Assembly: GCF_042643165.1 (NCBI RefSeq)
Contig: NZ_JBHRSH010000001.1
Span: 310,001-374,000, forward strand
DNA length: 64,000 bases
Origin: Hyphococcus aureus
GTDB taxonomy: Bacteria > Pseudomonadota > Alphaproteobacteria > Caulobacterales > Parvularculaceae
Direction: 5' to 3'
Shown: in pieces, positions 33,714-42,088 of the stretch
Layout: every line of letters starts with the position of its first letter
Position numbering within the stretch: position 1 is the first letter of the stretch
Program-made: the position numbers and the translations under genes
The notes under the pieces: model-generated
What the model was told of the DNA's origin: nothing
Database searches by the model: none
What the model saw: only the letters and a program-made list of their open reading frames with translations

Positions 33714-34166
33714 ATGACGCAGCATTCTTCAGGCCGGTTCGGCCATCTCAGGATTTCGTCCCTGGAAAGTCTGAACGAGCGGGTCATTCGCCGTGAGCGG
33801 ATTGGTCATTGGGAACTCGCCGACGCCGTCGCTTCATATGAGGGTAGTCTTCCGCCAGCGCTGCGCGAGTACGTTGCAAACCTCGTCCGACAGGCCCCGG
33901 CAGCTAAAGGAAGACCAAAGTTAACTGAACTGGAAAAGCGCAGACGGGCAAATCTGCTGCGATATGCATACAAGGTGTGTAAGCGATATGTCCGGCGCTA
34001 CGGCCCACCGGACAATCTGCCGCCCGACCCTGTTCCTGGCGAAGCGTTTTACGAAGGACGCTCGCCGTCGGAACTTGCGGCGATGATGGTCGCGAGCCAT
34101 TTCCTCGGTTGTCCGACGAAATACAGAACAGTCCAGACCTACGCCTCTTCCGAAGAAATACGCTGA
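33714..34166 (+). CDS. Hypothetical protein of the mobile region
   Basis: The 150-aa protein starts after an excellent site (AAGGAGGCAGTC). It is charged, with basic stretches (NERVIRRERIGHWELADAV, LEKRRRANLLRYAYKVCKRY) and no membrane segment or catalytic motif that I recognise. Basic helices could bind nucleic acid. It opens a rightward run of genes (33714-39211) characteristic of alphaproteobacterial prophage or integrative elements. Confidence 0.7.
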   Translation: MTQHSSGRFGHLRISSLESLNERVIRRERIGHWELADAVASYEGSLPPALREYVANLVRQAPAAKGRPKLTELEKRRRANLLRYAYKVCKRYVRRYGPPDNLPPDPVPGEAFYEGRSPSELAAMMVASHFLGCPTKYRTVQTYASSEEIR

Positions 34167-34239
34167 TTTCTTCGGAATGCGCGGATCTGTGTCTCGTTCC
34201 AGGTTCCTGCTTCGCAATATGAAGAAAGGAATCCAAATC

Positions 34240-34530
34240 ATGCGAAGGAACATCGTCAAGTTCGTCATTGGACATAACCCTTACTGTACATTCGGCTTTC
34301 CTGGTTTGACCAGGAAGCAACTTGAAGGCGGCAGAGTCGTAGATGCGGTGAGTCTTCGATTGAAACTGCGCAAAGGCGTTGTGCGGTTGAGCGTTTACGC
34401 AATTAAAACGGCGGACGGCGCTATCGTGCCAGCTGTTAATGCTGAAAATCAGCTTCCTTACCTGAAAGCGGCGCCTGAGTTCGCGGAGAGCCGTCGACTC
34501 GTCTTGGCGGAGGCGTTACAATGCAGATAG
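34240..34530 (+). CDS. Small hypothetical protein upstream of the ParB-methyltransferase gene
   Basis: The 96-aa protein begins MRRNIVKFVIGHNPYCTFG, with alternating basic and hydrophobic strands (RLKLRKGVVRLSVYAIK) suggesting a small beta-rich fold. AAAGGAATCCAAATC precedes the ATG at 34240. The longer frame from 34177 lacks a ribosome site. Its last codons overlap the methyltransferase start by 10 bp, so the two are coupled. No family recognised. Confidence 0.6.
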   Translation: MRRNIVKFVIGHNPYCTFGFPGLTRKQLEGGRVVDAVSLRLKLRKGVVRLSVYAIKTADGAIVPAVNAENQLPYLKAAPEFAESRRLVLAEALQCR

Positions 34531-35831
34531 AACACCGCTCCGTTGAAGCACTGAAGCCTTACGCCAACAATCCGCGCACCCATTCGAAGAAACAGGTCCG
34601 GCAGATCGCCGAAAGCATAAAGACTTTCGGCTGGACCAATCCGATTTTGATCGACGATGAAGGCGGTGTCATCGCCGGTCACGGCCGCCTCGAAGCCGCA
34701 AAGCTTCTCGGAATGGGTGCTGTTCCCGTGATCCGCCTGTCGACAATGACGGCAGCGCAGAAACGCGCCTACATCCTCGCTGACAATAAGCTCGCTGAAA
34801 ACGCCGGCTGGGATGAAGACCTTCTGCGCATCGAACTGCAGGGTCTTCTCGACATGGATCTCGACTTTTCGGTCGAAGTGACCGGGTTCGAGACTCCGGA
34901 AATCGATCTTCTCCTCGGAGAAAGTGATACGACTGCTCCGGAAGACGAAGACGTTCCGGCGCCCGAACCCGGCCCCGCCGTCTCAGAGGCTGGCGACCTG
35001 TGGCTGCTTGGCGACCATCGCCTGTTCTGCGGTGATGCCCTTGAAGCGTCATCTTATGAAGCGGTTCTGAACGGTGAAAAGGCCGCCGCAGTCTTTACCG
35101 ATCCGCCTTACAACGTGCGCATTGACGGCCATGTTTGCGGCAACGGCCGCATCCGCCATGACGAGTTCGCCATGGCGTCCGGCGAAATGTCGGAATGCGA
35201 ATTCACCAGCTTTTTGTCAGCGGTATTCGGCTATCTGAACCGCTTCAGCGCTGACGGCTCCATACACTTCATCTGCATGGACTGGCGTCACGGCTTTGAA
35301 CTGATGAGCGCAGCGCGCGGAGCTTATGCGGAACTCAAAAACATCTGCGTCTGGAACAAAACCAATGGCGGCATGGGATCGCTTTACCGATCAAAGCACG
35401 AACTTGTGTTCGTCTACAAGAACGGAACCGAGCCGCATATCAACAACGTCGATCTCGGCCGTCACGGGCGCTATCGCACCAATGTCTGGGATTATGCCGG
35501 GGTCAACAGTTTTGGCGCGGGGCGCATGGAAGACCTCGCCGATCACCCCACCGTTAAACCTGTGGCCATGGTCGCGGATGCGATCCTGGATGTGACGCGC
35601 CGCGGCGATCTCATTCTCGATCCGTTTGGCGGATCAGGATCAACCCTGCTGGCAGCTGAAAAAACCGGTCGCCGCGCGGCGCTGATCGAGCTCGATCCGA
35701 AATATGTCGATGTCGCGATTCGCCGCTACGAAAAGGCGACAGGCCAGAGCGCAATCCACGCCCGATACGGCCATTCCTTTCATGAGGTTGCAGAAAACCG
35801 CGCCTTCGATCGTTCACTGTATAAGGAGTAA
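34521..35831 (+). CDS. ParB-like nuclease domain fused to a DNA adenine/cytosine-N4 methyltransferase
   Basis: The 436-aa protein has a ParB/Srx-type N-terminal domain (about 1-110: LKPYANNPRTHSKKQV, then GGVIAGHGRLEAAKLLG) and a C-terminal amino-methyltransferase with TDPPYN (about 193-198) preceding the SAM motif DPFGGSGSTLLAAEKTGR (about 370-387), the beta-class order. Such fusions are common in prophages and conjugative elements and methylate element DNA, perhaps against host restriction or to mark packaging. No cognate endonuclease is adjacent. The start follows GGAGGCGTTACA. Confidence 0.92.
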   Translation: MQIEHRSVEALKPYANNPRTHSKKQVRQIAESIKTFGWTNPILIDDEGGVIAGHGRLEAAKLLGMGAVPVIRLSTMTAAQKRAYILADNKLAENAGWDEDLLRIELQGLLDMDLDFSVEVTGFETPEIDLLLGESDTTAPEDEDVPAPEPGPAVSEAGDLWLLGDHRLFCGDALEASSYEAVLNGEKAAAVFTDPPYNVRIDGHVCGNGRIRHDEFAMASGEMSECEFTSFLSAVFGYLNRFSADGSIHFICMDWRHGFELMSAARGAYAELKNICVWNKTNGGMGSLYRSKHELVFVYKNGTEPHINNVDLGRHGRYRTNVWDYAGVNSFGAGRMEDLADHPTVKPVAMVADAILDVTRRGDLILDPFGGSGSTLLAAEKTGRRAALIELDPKYVDVAIRRYEKATGQSAIHARYGHSFHEVAENRAFDRSLYKE

Positions 35832-35836
35832 ACATC

Positions 35837-36319
35837 ATGTCGGATAAGGAAAAGCCGGAGGACTATGACGTCGGTTATAAAAGACCACCTAAGCATACGC
35901 GATTCAAGAAAGGACAGTCCGGAAACAAAAAGGGACGGCCGAAGGGTTCCAGGAACATGACGAGCATTCTCGCCGAAGTGATGGCGCAGAAGGTCATGAT
36001 CAAAATAAACGGTCGGAAAAAGCTTGTTCCTTTACGGGAGGCCTGGGCGCATCAGCTCGGCGCTGCCGCCCTCAGGGGTAATGTGCGCGAACAGATCGCG
36101 TTGATGAAAGCGCTCCACGACTATGTTCCAGCGGCGCTCGAACCTGAAAACGCTCCGCCGACAAAAATAGTAGTGAACTTCGTTGATTCGAACGAAGAAA
36201 TGCTGGTGGAACGGTTTAAGCGCGAGGAAGAAGAGGAGCGTGCGGTCCTAGAAAAGGAAACGAGAGAGGAAGCCGAGCTGAACGCGCGCTGGCGCGCCAC
36301 CGGCATCGATGACGAGTAA
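35837..36319 (+). CDS. DUF5681 domain protein
   Basis: The 160-aa protein has the DUF5681 signature VGYKRPPKHTRFKKGQSG (about 12-29) followed by NKKGRPKGSRN, then an acidic/basic coiled tail (KREEEEERAVLEKETREE, about 128-145). DUF5681 proteins accompany phage packaging or methylase genes. A DNA-binding small-terminase-like role has been suggested by context only. Start after AAGGAGTAAACATC, 5 bp past the methyltransferase stop. Confidence 0.85.
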   Translation: MSDKEKPEDYDVGYKRPPKHTRFKKGQSGNKKGRPKGSRNMTSILAEVMAQKVMIKINGRKKLVPLREAWAHQLGAAALRGNVREQIALMKALHDYVPAALEPENAPPTKIVVNFVDSNEEMLVERFKREEEEERAVLEKETREEAELNARWRATGIDDE

Positions 36320-36704
36320 CGAATAGTCTCTCTGTCGATCGAAAGTTTTTCGCCATCACGGCGAGGTCAATGTTCTCAACGCGTCGCATCAGCGCCTGCA
36401 CCGCCGCACCATCGGGAGGGTCGCAATCTGGTTTTGAGATTAGCGCCTGCCGCTCGAAATCAAGCTCGGCGACGGATTTATTGCAAGACACCGACACAAG
36501 GCAATGTCTCTTCCTTAGCACATTGCCGAAAACCGCTCCATTCAGACCACAAATCAACTAATAACTACTCCGTATCGAGAACAATTGACTGGACTTCGCG
36601 CCTGGGAAGAGCGTTGCTGTGCCTGCGGCGCTGGAACCGCCCGCCTCCGCCCGACCGTTATCAGACGCCGGGCTTGTTGCCGTGCAACAACGAAGGAGGC
36701 GCAT
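36320..36704 (+). other. 385-bp stretch without a supported gene
   Basis: No frame here has a ribosome site plus a recognisable protein. The possible short frames look like chance openings. A GAAGGAGG site for the next gene lies at its right end. It may contain the promoter of the DUF3489-DUF2924-recombinase operon, but no clear -35/-10 pair was identified. Confidence 0.5.
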
Positions 36705-37049
36705 ATGGCGCGTAAGACATCAGTCAAGATCGCCCGAAAGAAGCAACCGGATAGCCCTGCAAAAAAGGTCAGGACGGTAAAGTCGATAAAACCCGCATCG
36801 GCGAAATCCGTCGCGAAAAAACAGAAGCCCGGGAAAGACGACGCCGGATCGAAGAAGGATATCATCCTCGACCTGCTTCGCCGGAAAGACGGCGCGAGCG
36901 TCGCGGAACTCGCCGCAGCGACCGGCTGGCAGAAACACTCGGTTCGCGGCTTCCTCTCGGGCACTGTTAAAAAGAAGCTCAGCCTGCCGCTCGACAGCGA
37001 TAGGCCCGAAGGCGGGGAACGCCGTTACTTTCTGCGGGAGCGGTCATGA
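36705..37049 (+). CDS. DUF3489 domain protein
   Basis: The 114-aa protein has a Lys/Ala-rich N-terminus (about 1-45) and a compact winged-helix-like DUF3489 domain: KKDIILDLLRRKDGASVAEL (about 47-66), ATGWQKHSVRGFLSG (about 69-83) and GGERRYFL. It probably binds DNA. It starts after GAAGGAGG and overlaps the next gene by ATGA. DUF3489-DUF2924-serine recombinase is a recurrent module of alphaproteobacterial integrative elements. Confidence 0.85.
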   Translation: MARKTSVKIARKKQPDSPAKKVRTVKSIKPASAKSVAKKQKPGKDDAGSKKDIILDLLRRKDGASVAELAAATGWQKHSVRGFLSGTVKKKLSLPLDSDRPEGGERRYFLRERS

Positions 37050-37252
37050 GGGGCGCGGCCGTATCCAGGGCAAGCGAGCGCGATATCGCCGCGCTTAACT
37101 ATTTGAGCCGACCGAAGCTTGAGGCGCGCTACCGGCTGCTCACTGATGAGGCGCCGCCGCAGATGAACCGGGCGATGCTCATCACGGCTGTCGCCTACGA
37201 AACAATCCGCCAACCGCACCGACTGAGATTGCGCCATGTCGCTCGACGATGA
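37046..37252 (+). CDS. Small hypothetical protein in the recombinase operon
   Basis: This 68-aa protein (VSRASERDIAALNYLSRPKLEARY, split here by its likely helix break near residue 25) is basic at the C-terminus (RLRLRHVARR). Its ATG overlaps the DUF3489 stop and its 3' end overlaps the DUF2924 start by 17 bp. It could be a detached N-terminal piece of the DUF2924 protein, whose relatives sometimes have a longer N-terminus. Existence rests on tight coupling only. Confidence 0.5.
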   Translation: MRGAAVSRASERDIAALNYLSRPKLEARYRLLTDEAPPQMNRAMLITAVAYETIRQPHRLRLRHVARR

Positions 37253-37673
37253 GCTGGCGCGTATCGAGCGCATGCCAAAGGAAATGCTTAGAGAGCATTG
37301 GCGTCGCATACATCAAAAAGATCCGCCGCCGGGCTTTTCAGCCAAACTCATTCGCGGCGCATTGATGTTCGATGTTCAGGCAGCGCGATATGGGGGCCTT
37401 TCTGCAACAGCCCGCCGCAAGCTCGAACGGATCGCATCACGGCTTGACGGCGACAAGAGCGCTCCGGTTCTGGACTCGGCGCCCTTGGCGCCCGGAACGC
37501 GCCTCATCCGCGAATGGCGCGGCAAACGCCATGTGGTCGAAGTGCTGAATGAAGGCTTTGCCTATCGAGGATCGGTTTATGGAAGCCTGTCCGAGATTGC
37601 CCGTACCATCACCGGCGCGCACTGGTCAGGTCCGCGTTTCTTCGGCCTTAAGAACCGGCGAAAATCACCATGA
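37236..37673 (+). CDS. DUF2924 domain protein
   Basis: The 145-aa protein has the DUF2924 features: DELARIERMPKEMLREHWRR (about 5-24), then PGTRLIREWRGKRHVVEVL (about 87-105) and GFAYRGSVYGSLSEIARTIT (about 108-127) ending with HWSGPRFFGL. This family always travels next to serine recombinases and has been proposed as a recombination directionality or DNA-binding factor; that role is not proven. The stop overlaps the recombinase ATG (ATGA). Confidence 0.9.
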   Translation: MSLDDELARIERMPKEMLREHWRRIHQKDPPPGFSAKLIRGALMFDVQAARYGGLSATARRKLERIASRLDGDKSAPVLDSAPLAPGTRLIREWRGKRHVVEVLNEGFAYRGSVYGSLSEIARTITGAHWSGPRFFGLKNRRKSP

Positions 37674-39211
37674 CCGGTAAGCTCATCCCATGTGCGATCT
37701 ACACGCGCAAATCGACTGACGAAGGCCTCGACCAGGAGTTCAATTCGCTCGACGCGCAGCGAGAGTCCTGCGAGGCTTATATCAGGAGCCAGGCGTCTCA
37801 AGGGTGGACCATCGTCAAAGACCGCTTTGATGATGGCGGCTTCTCAGGCGGCAATATGGACCGTCCGTCGCTTAAGGATCTCATCAGACAGATTAAGGCC
37901 GGGCGGATAAAGGTGATCGTCGTCTACAAGATCGACCGGCTGACACGGTCCCTGGCCGACTTTGCCCGACTGGTGGAAGTGCTGGATGAACATGGTGCGT
38001 CATTTGTGTCGGTAACGCAGCAGTTCAATACGACCACCTCCATGGGACGGCTCACCCTGAACGTCCTGCTGTCATTCGCTCAGTTTGAACGCGAAGTGAC
38101 GGGCGAGCGCATCCGTGACAAAGTCGCGGCCTCAAAGCGCCGGGGCATGTGGATGGGCGGCCACCCGCCGCTGGGCTACGACATCATGAACCGCCGGCTG
38201 GCTGCAAATGAGACTGAGGCGGCAAACGTCAGAACCGTCTTCAAAATGGCGCTGGAAGAGAAGTCTTTGGCCCGGCTGGTCGACCGGCTTCGCAAGGAAG
38301 GTCTCTCAGCTAAAAAGTGGAAGACGCAGACCGGCAAAATGATGGGCGGCGGCGCGCTCACCCGGACGACGCTAAACCGGCTGCTGCGCAGCCCGGTCTA
38401 TCTCGGAAAAGTCCGGCAGGGCGGCTCACTTTATGACGGCGAGCACGAGGCGATCGTCGACGAGGCGCTTTGGACCTCCGTTCAGCACATGCTTGACGAT
38501 GCGCGGCAGCTGAAACGATCCAAGACCAACGGCAAGTCGAACGCCCTCCTCTCCGGCCTGCTCCATGACGACGCCGGCAACCGTATGGTTCCAAGTCATT
38601 CACGACGCGGCAAGACTGTCTATCGCTATTATGTCAGCACGCCGCTGGTGCGCGGCTCGAAAAAACCGGTCGGCGCGGTAAGCCGCATCAACGCCTCAAG
38701 AGTGGACGGCGCCGTGATCGCCGCCCTAGAACAGGCGAAGCTGTCGTCTTCCGACACCGACGCGACAACGCTCATGCAGCACGTCAAAAAGATCACGGTT
38801 CACCGTGACGAGCTTGAAATCCAGTTGAAGGGCAGCGCTGGCGGCCCATTGCTGCTGCGCGTTCCCGCCGACCTCACCTCGGGAAAATCCGCTGATCGCC
38901 TGATCCAGACCGATAGCGCGAACCGACGCAACGAGCCGCTGATCAAAGCTGTCGCGCTTGGGGCAAGCTGGCGCTCGAAGCTGGAGAACGGCGAGCACGA
39001 GTCCGTCATCGCGCTTGCAAAGTCCGAGGGCTATTCCGAACGCTATGTCTGGAAAACGCTGCGGCTTGCCTTCCTTGCTCCTGACATCGTTGAGGCCATC
39101 CTCGACGGACGCCAGCCGGCGCATCTCACCCTGCGCAAACTGAACGACCTGCCGCTCGACGGAGACTGGGGTTCGCAGCGCCGCACGCTCGGCTTTGAGC
39201 CCCGCGCCTGA
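37670..39211 (+). CDS. Large serine recombinase (site-specific integrase)
   Basis: The 513-aa protein has the resolvase catalytic domain: Ser nucleophile in YTRKSTDEG (about 11-19), SLDAQRESC, FDDGGFSGGNMDRP (about 54-67), and VVYKIDRLTRSLADFARL with the catalytic Arg. A recombinase domain (WMGGHPPLGYD, about 162-172) and a zinc-beta-ribbon-like C-terminal region follow. It should integrate and excise the element carrying it. It is the last gene before tRNA-Ser at 39397, which suggests that the element boundary lies between 39211 and the tRNA 3' end. Confidence 0.93.
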   Translation: MTGKLIPCAIYTRKSTDEGLDQEFNSLDAQRESCEAYIRSQASQGWTIVKDRFDDGGFSGGNMDRPSLKDLIRQIKAGRIKVIVVYKIDRLTRSLADFARLVEVLDEHGASFVSVTQQFNTTTSMGRLTLNVLLSFAQFEREVTGERIRDKVAASKRRGMWMGGHPPLGYDIMNRRLAANETEAANVRTVFKMALEEKSLARLVDRLRKEGLSAKKWKTQTGKMMGGGALTRTTLNRLLRSPVYLGKVRQGGSLYDGEHEAIVDEALWTSVQHMLDDARQLKRSKTNGKSNALLSGLLHDDAGNRMVPSHSRRGKTVYRYYVSTPLVRGSKKPVGAVSRINASRVDGAVIAALEQAKLSSSDTDATTLMQHVKKITVHRDELEIQLKGSAGGPLLLRVPADLTSGKSADRLIQTDSANRRNEPLIKAVALGASWRSKLENGEHESVIALAKSEGYSERYVWKTLRLAFLAPDIVEAILDGRQPAHLTLRKLNDLPLDGDWGSQRRTLGFEPRA

Positions 39212-39396
39212 AGGGTCTCCGCCCGGTTTCCTGAACCGCTGAAAAGACGCCAGAGACTTCCGGTTCCCTGCGCACGAAATCGGCGCAGTTGCCGCGTCTC
39301 CCGTTCCCGATATCGGCGCCAGATCTCGCGCAAGCCTTTGAAGTTCGGCGGCTTCAGCGCGCGCGAAAACGGAACGGGAAATTCGATCGGAATTAC

Positions 39397-39486
39397 TGGC
39401 GGACAGAGTGGGATTCGAACCCACGGGACGCGTAAACGCCCACACGCTTTCCAAGCGTGCGCCATCGACCACTCGGCCACCTGTCC
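39397..39486 (-). tRNA. tRNA-Ser (anticodon GGA)
   Basis: On the minus strand the 90-nt sequence folds as a class II tRNA. The acceptor arms are GGACAGG and TCTGTCC with a G discriminator. The D arm is GCCGAGTGGTC. The anticodon stem CACGC/GCGTG holds the loop TTGGAAA (anticodon GGA), and a long variable arm (GGGCG...CGTCC region) follows. The T arm contains GGGTTCGAATCCC. CCA is encoded at 39399-39397. It decodes UCC/UCU. Its 3' end faces the serine recombinase gene 186 bp away, a frequent insertion-site arrangement. Confidence 0.95.
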
Positions 39487-39661
39487 GTTCAGAGCGCCGG
39501 ACTATAGTCAAGCTTTCCCGGGGCGCAAGGCTAGGCGCCCGCATTTTTGCTGGCTTTTTGGGGACAATGCCAAAGGGCTGAGACGGGTTTGCAGTAGAGC
39601 CCCCGCCGGGCTATTCTGTCCCCAGTTAAGGTTGCGTTAACCATTTGAGGGGGCCAGCAAA

Positions 39662-39934
39662 ATGGCGGCGTTTCGTATTCTTGCGTGGGTTTTGGTCGCT
39701 GTCGCGATCGCATTGCTGGGGGCCGATGGGGTGTCGTCCCTTGAAACCGGCGAGCCCGTGATGCGCTCCACGGAATTTGTCCTCAGCCTGATCGGCATTG
39801 ACGGCGCGGCGCTCGCCGAGAACTCGCCGGGCGGCGTTTCTCAGGCCATTGGCACCATCATGAGCCTGCCGCTCTGGGGTGTCATCGGCATTGTCGGCGT
39901 CGTCATGACCCTGATCTTCCGCCCAATCGATTAA
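39662..39934 (+). CDS. Small two-helix membrane protein
   Basis: The 90-aa protein has an N-terminal hydrophobic segment (ILAWVLVAVAIALLGADG, about 6-23) and a C-terminal one (LPLWGVIGIVGVVMTLIF, about 69-86), with a short polar region between. GGGGGCCAGC precedes the ATG. It resembles small PetM-like or Pet-system helper proteins of alphaproteobacteria only in size. No function assigned. Confidence 0.65.
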   Translation: MAAFRILAWVLVAVAIALLGADGVSSLETGEPVMRSTEFVLSLIGIDGAALAENSPGGVSQAIGTIMSLPLWGVIGIVGVVMTLIFRPID

Positions 39935-39972
39935 ACTGTCCGGCGCTTTTCAACGCCCGGCCATCGCCTATC

Positions 39973-40776
39973 CTATATCGTCGGCGCGGCCTCGGCGTGT
40001 TCCTTGGCGCGGAGCTTTTCAAGCTTGTTGCGGTAACGGGTCTGCACCGTTGATACGATAACCATAACGAAGATCACGAAGTAGAAGCTCGCCTTGGACA
40101 TGGCGACGACCTCAAACCCGAACAGATGCATATGGGCGAGATGCCCGCCCTCGGTGATCAAAAGCACCCCCACAATAAACAGAATGAAAAGGCCAATAAC
40201 CTCAAACATCCTGTTTTGTTTGAGGAACGCCGACACACGATCGGCGAGCACAATCATCATGACGCCGCTGATGATGATCGCGGCGGCGATCACCCAAACC
40301 ACATGGGTGAGCGCAATCGCCGATAGCAGAGAGTCGAAGGAAAAAATCAAATTCATGAAGACGATCGTGGCGATCGCGACCGGCACCGATTTCGTGTGTT
40401 CTTTCTGAAGATTTTCAACATGATCAACAGCGAGGAGATGCATGATCTCCTTAGTCGCTGTCCACATGATGAACCCGCCGCCGAAGATAGAAACGATGGA
40501 GTGGAAAGTGAAGGACGCCTCAAAAACGCCGCTGAGATGCGCGCCAAAGAGCGGTTGGGTGAGCGAGTTGATGAGGCCAAGCACCACCACCATTAAAATC
40601 AGACGCAGCCCGATCGCCAGACCAATGCCCCACAATCGCACCATTCTCTGGCGGTTTTCGACAACACGGCTCGATTCAATCGAGATATAAAGAAGATTGT
40701 CGAACCCCAGCACCGCCTGCAGCAGGATAAGCATCAGCAGGGTGAAAAGATTTTCCAGCGACAATAAGGATTCCAT
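39973..40776 (-). CDS. TerC-like integral membrane protein
   Basis: The 267-aa protein has seven or so membrane helices. It carries the TerC-family acidic motifs VLGFDNLLYISIESSR (about 22-37) and LIFSFDSLLSAIALTH (about 136-151), in which membrane Asp residues may bind metal, and an RQR loop (about 41). TerC proteins are linked to Mn homeostasis and tellurite resistance. The ATG at 40776 follows GGAGGGCGCGAA. The longer frame from 40839 lacks support. It converges with the small membrane protein, 38 bp apart. Confidence 0.88.
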   Translation of the reverse strand: MESLLSLENLFTLLMLILLQAVLGFDNLLYISIESSRVVENRQRMVRLWGIGLAIGLRLILMVVVLGLINSLTQPLFGAHLSGVFEASFTFHSIVSIFGGGFIMWTATKEIMHLLAVDHVENLQKEHTKSVPVAIATIVFMNLIFSFDSLLSAIALTHVVWVIAAAIIISGVMMIVLADRVSAFLKQNRMFEVIGLFILFIVGVLLITEGGHLAHMHLFGFEVVAMSKASFYFVIFVMVIVSTVQTRYRNKLEKLRAKEHAEAAPTI

Positions 40777-40907
40777 TTCGCGCCCTCCGCTTGCATGGCC
40801 TTTCCCGCTAGTGGGCCATGCTTTGCGGGTCGGGATCAAGCATTGGCGGCGGACGCTGGCCTCGCCTGCCGAAAAGCGGCATCATCGCGGGGTGAAGGAG
40901 TTTTGCG

Positions 40908-41756
40908 ATGATTAAAATCGCGATCGCCCTTGCAGCCGCGCTGGCGCTGGGGTTCTTGCTGTCGGTTTTCTTAAAGACCCCGCGCGCAGATCGCGACTGG
41001 GAGGCGGGCCTGGCGCGCGCGCCAGAATTCGAGCCCGGGAAGGATGCAAGCTGGCGGCTTGATAATTTGCGCGCCTACGAGTTTTCGCCGGCGGGCGTCG
41101 CAAAGGAAGATTGGCGCAGCGCCACGCTCGACCCCGCGGACCTAGAAGAAGTCTGGTTTTTTATTGAGCCCTTCCCGGCCTTCAAGGGCGCGGCGCACAC
41201 GCTGGTCAGCTTTGTCTTCGGCGGCGACACAAACCAGACGATTTCCATTTCCGTCGAGGCGCGCAAGGAAGAAGGCGAGGTCTATTCCGGCTTCAACGGC
41301 ATGTTCAATAAATTCGAACTGATCTACTCATGGTCGACAGAAAAGGATGTGCTGACGCGGATCGCCGTCGGTCTCGACCACGATCTTTACGCCTACAAAT
41401 TGAATGTTACGCCGGATCAGGGACGTGAAATTCTCGCGCATTTTATTGAACGCACCAATGCGCTGAAAGACCGCCCGCGCTTTTACAACACCTTGACCTC
41501 GAACTGCACCAATGAGCTGGTGAAGTCGATCAATGGCGCGTTTCCCGGCGCCCTGCCCTGGCATTACTCCCATGTGCTGACCGGCTATTCGGCGCAGCGG
41601 CTCCATCATCTGGGATTTCTGGGCGATGAGAAAACGCCGTTTGAAGAGGTAAAGGAGCCCGCCCTCGCCTCACCCGCAATTGCCGCCGCCCAAGACGAAA
41701 ATGATGATGATTTTCCCGGCGCATGGCGAAAATTGATGGCGTCCGGAAAGCGTTAA
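40908..41756 (+). CDS. DUF4105 (Lnb N-terminal-like) periplasmic protein
   Basis: The 282-aa protein starts with a signal/anchor helix (IALAAALALGFLLSVFL, about 5-21). The DUF4105 core follows: WRLDNLRAYEF (about 48-58), SFVFGGDTNQTISISVEARK (about 101-120), and FYNTLTSNCTNELVKSING (about 190-208), whose Cys and the preceding SN pattern recall papain-like NlpC-type folds. This domain occurs in outer-membrane or envelope proteins of unknown enzymatic role. The ATG follows GGAGTTTTGCG. Cell-envelope function is inferred. Confidence 0.8.
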   Translation: MIKIAIALAAALALGFLLSVFLKTPRADRDWEAGLARAPEFEPGKDASWRLDNLRAYEFSPAGVAKEDWRSATLDPADLEEVWFFIEPFPAFKGAAHTLVSFVFGGDTNQTISISVEARKEEGEVYSGFNGMFNKFELIYSWSTEKDVLTRIAVGLDHDLYAYKLNVTPDQGREILAHFIERTNALKDRPRFYNTLTSNCTNELVKSINGAFPGALPWHYSHVLTGYSAQRLHHLGFLGDEKTPFEEVKEPALASPAIAAAQDENDDDFPGAWRKLMASGKR

Positions 41757-41921
41757 CAGGGCTTTTCACGGCGAAGCGACGGCAGGGAGCGGCGAAACGC
41801 ATTGCCGTTTCGTCATTTCGATGAACCGTTTTTTTTGAGCGCCGAGATGCGCCGCGCGCATCTTTCAACCGGAAATATCCGAGCCTATCTCCCCGTCATA
41901 ACAAGAAACGAGGAGAGACCC

Positions 41922-42011
41922 ATGACCCGCGTAATTACCTTACTGACGATTTGCACCGTTCTGGCTGCTGCGGCTTATCCGGCGCTTTATGCTTATGCGT
42001 CCCTCGCATAA
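41922..42011 (+). CDS. 29-aa single-helix peptide
   Basis: A GAGGAGAGACCC ribosome site stands directly before an ATG whose short frame (MTRVITLLTICTVLAAAAY, then PALYAYASLA) is one hydrophobic helix. This is either a genuine small membrane protein or a leader-like peptide. Support is the strong ribosome site plus membrane-like composition. Confidence 0.45.
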   Translation: MTRVITLLTICTVLAAAAYPALYAYASLA

Positions 42012-42037
42012 GCGCCACACATTGCAGCAACCCAAAG

Positions 42038-42088
42038 AAGGCGCCGCCGGCGACACCCCACCCCCACCCAGCTGTCAGGCGGCGCCTT
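42038..42088 (+). terminator. Possible transcription terminator/long hairpin
   Basis: AAGGCGCCGCC (42038-42048) pairs perfectly with GGCGGCGCCTT (42078-42088) around a 29-nt C-rich loop. The right arm runs into a short T stretch. It sits between the 29-aa frame and the convergent kdsB end. The long loop makes this doubtful. Confidence 0.35.
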
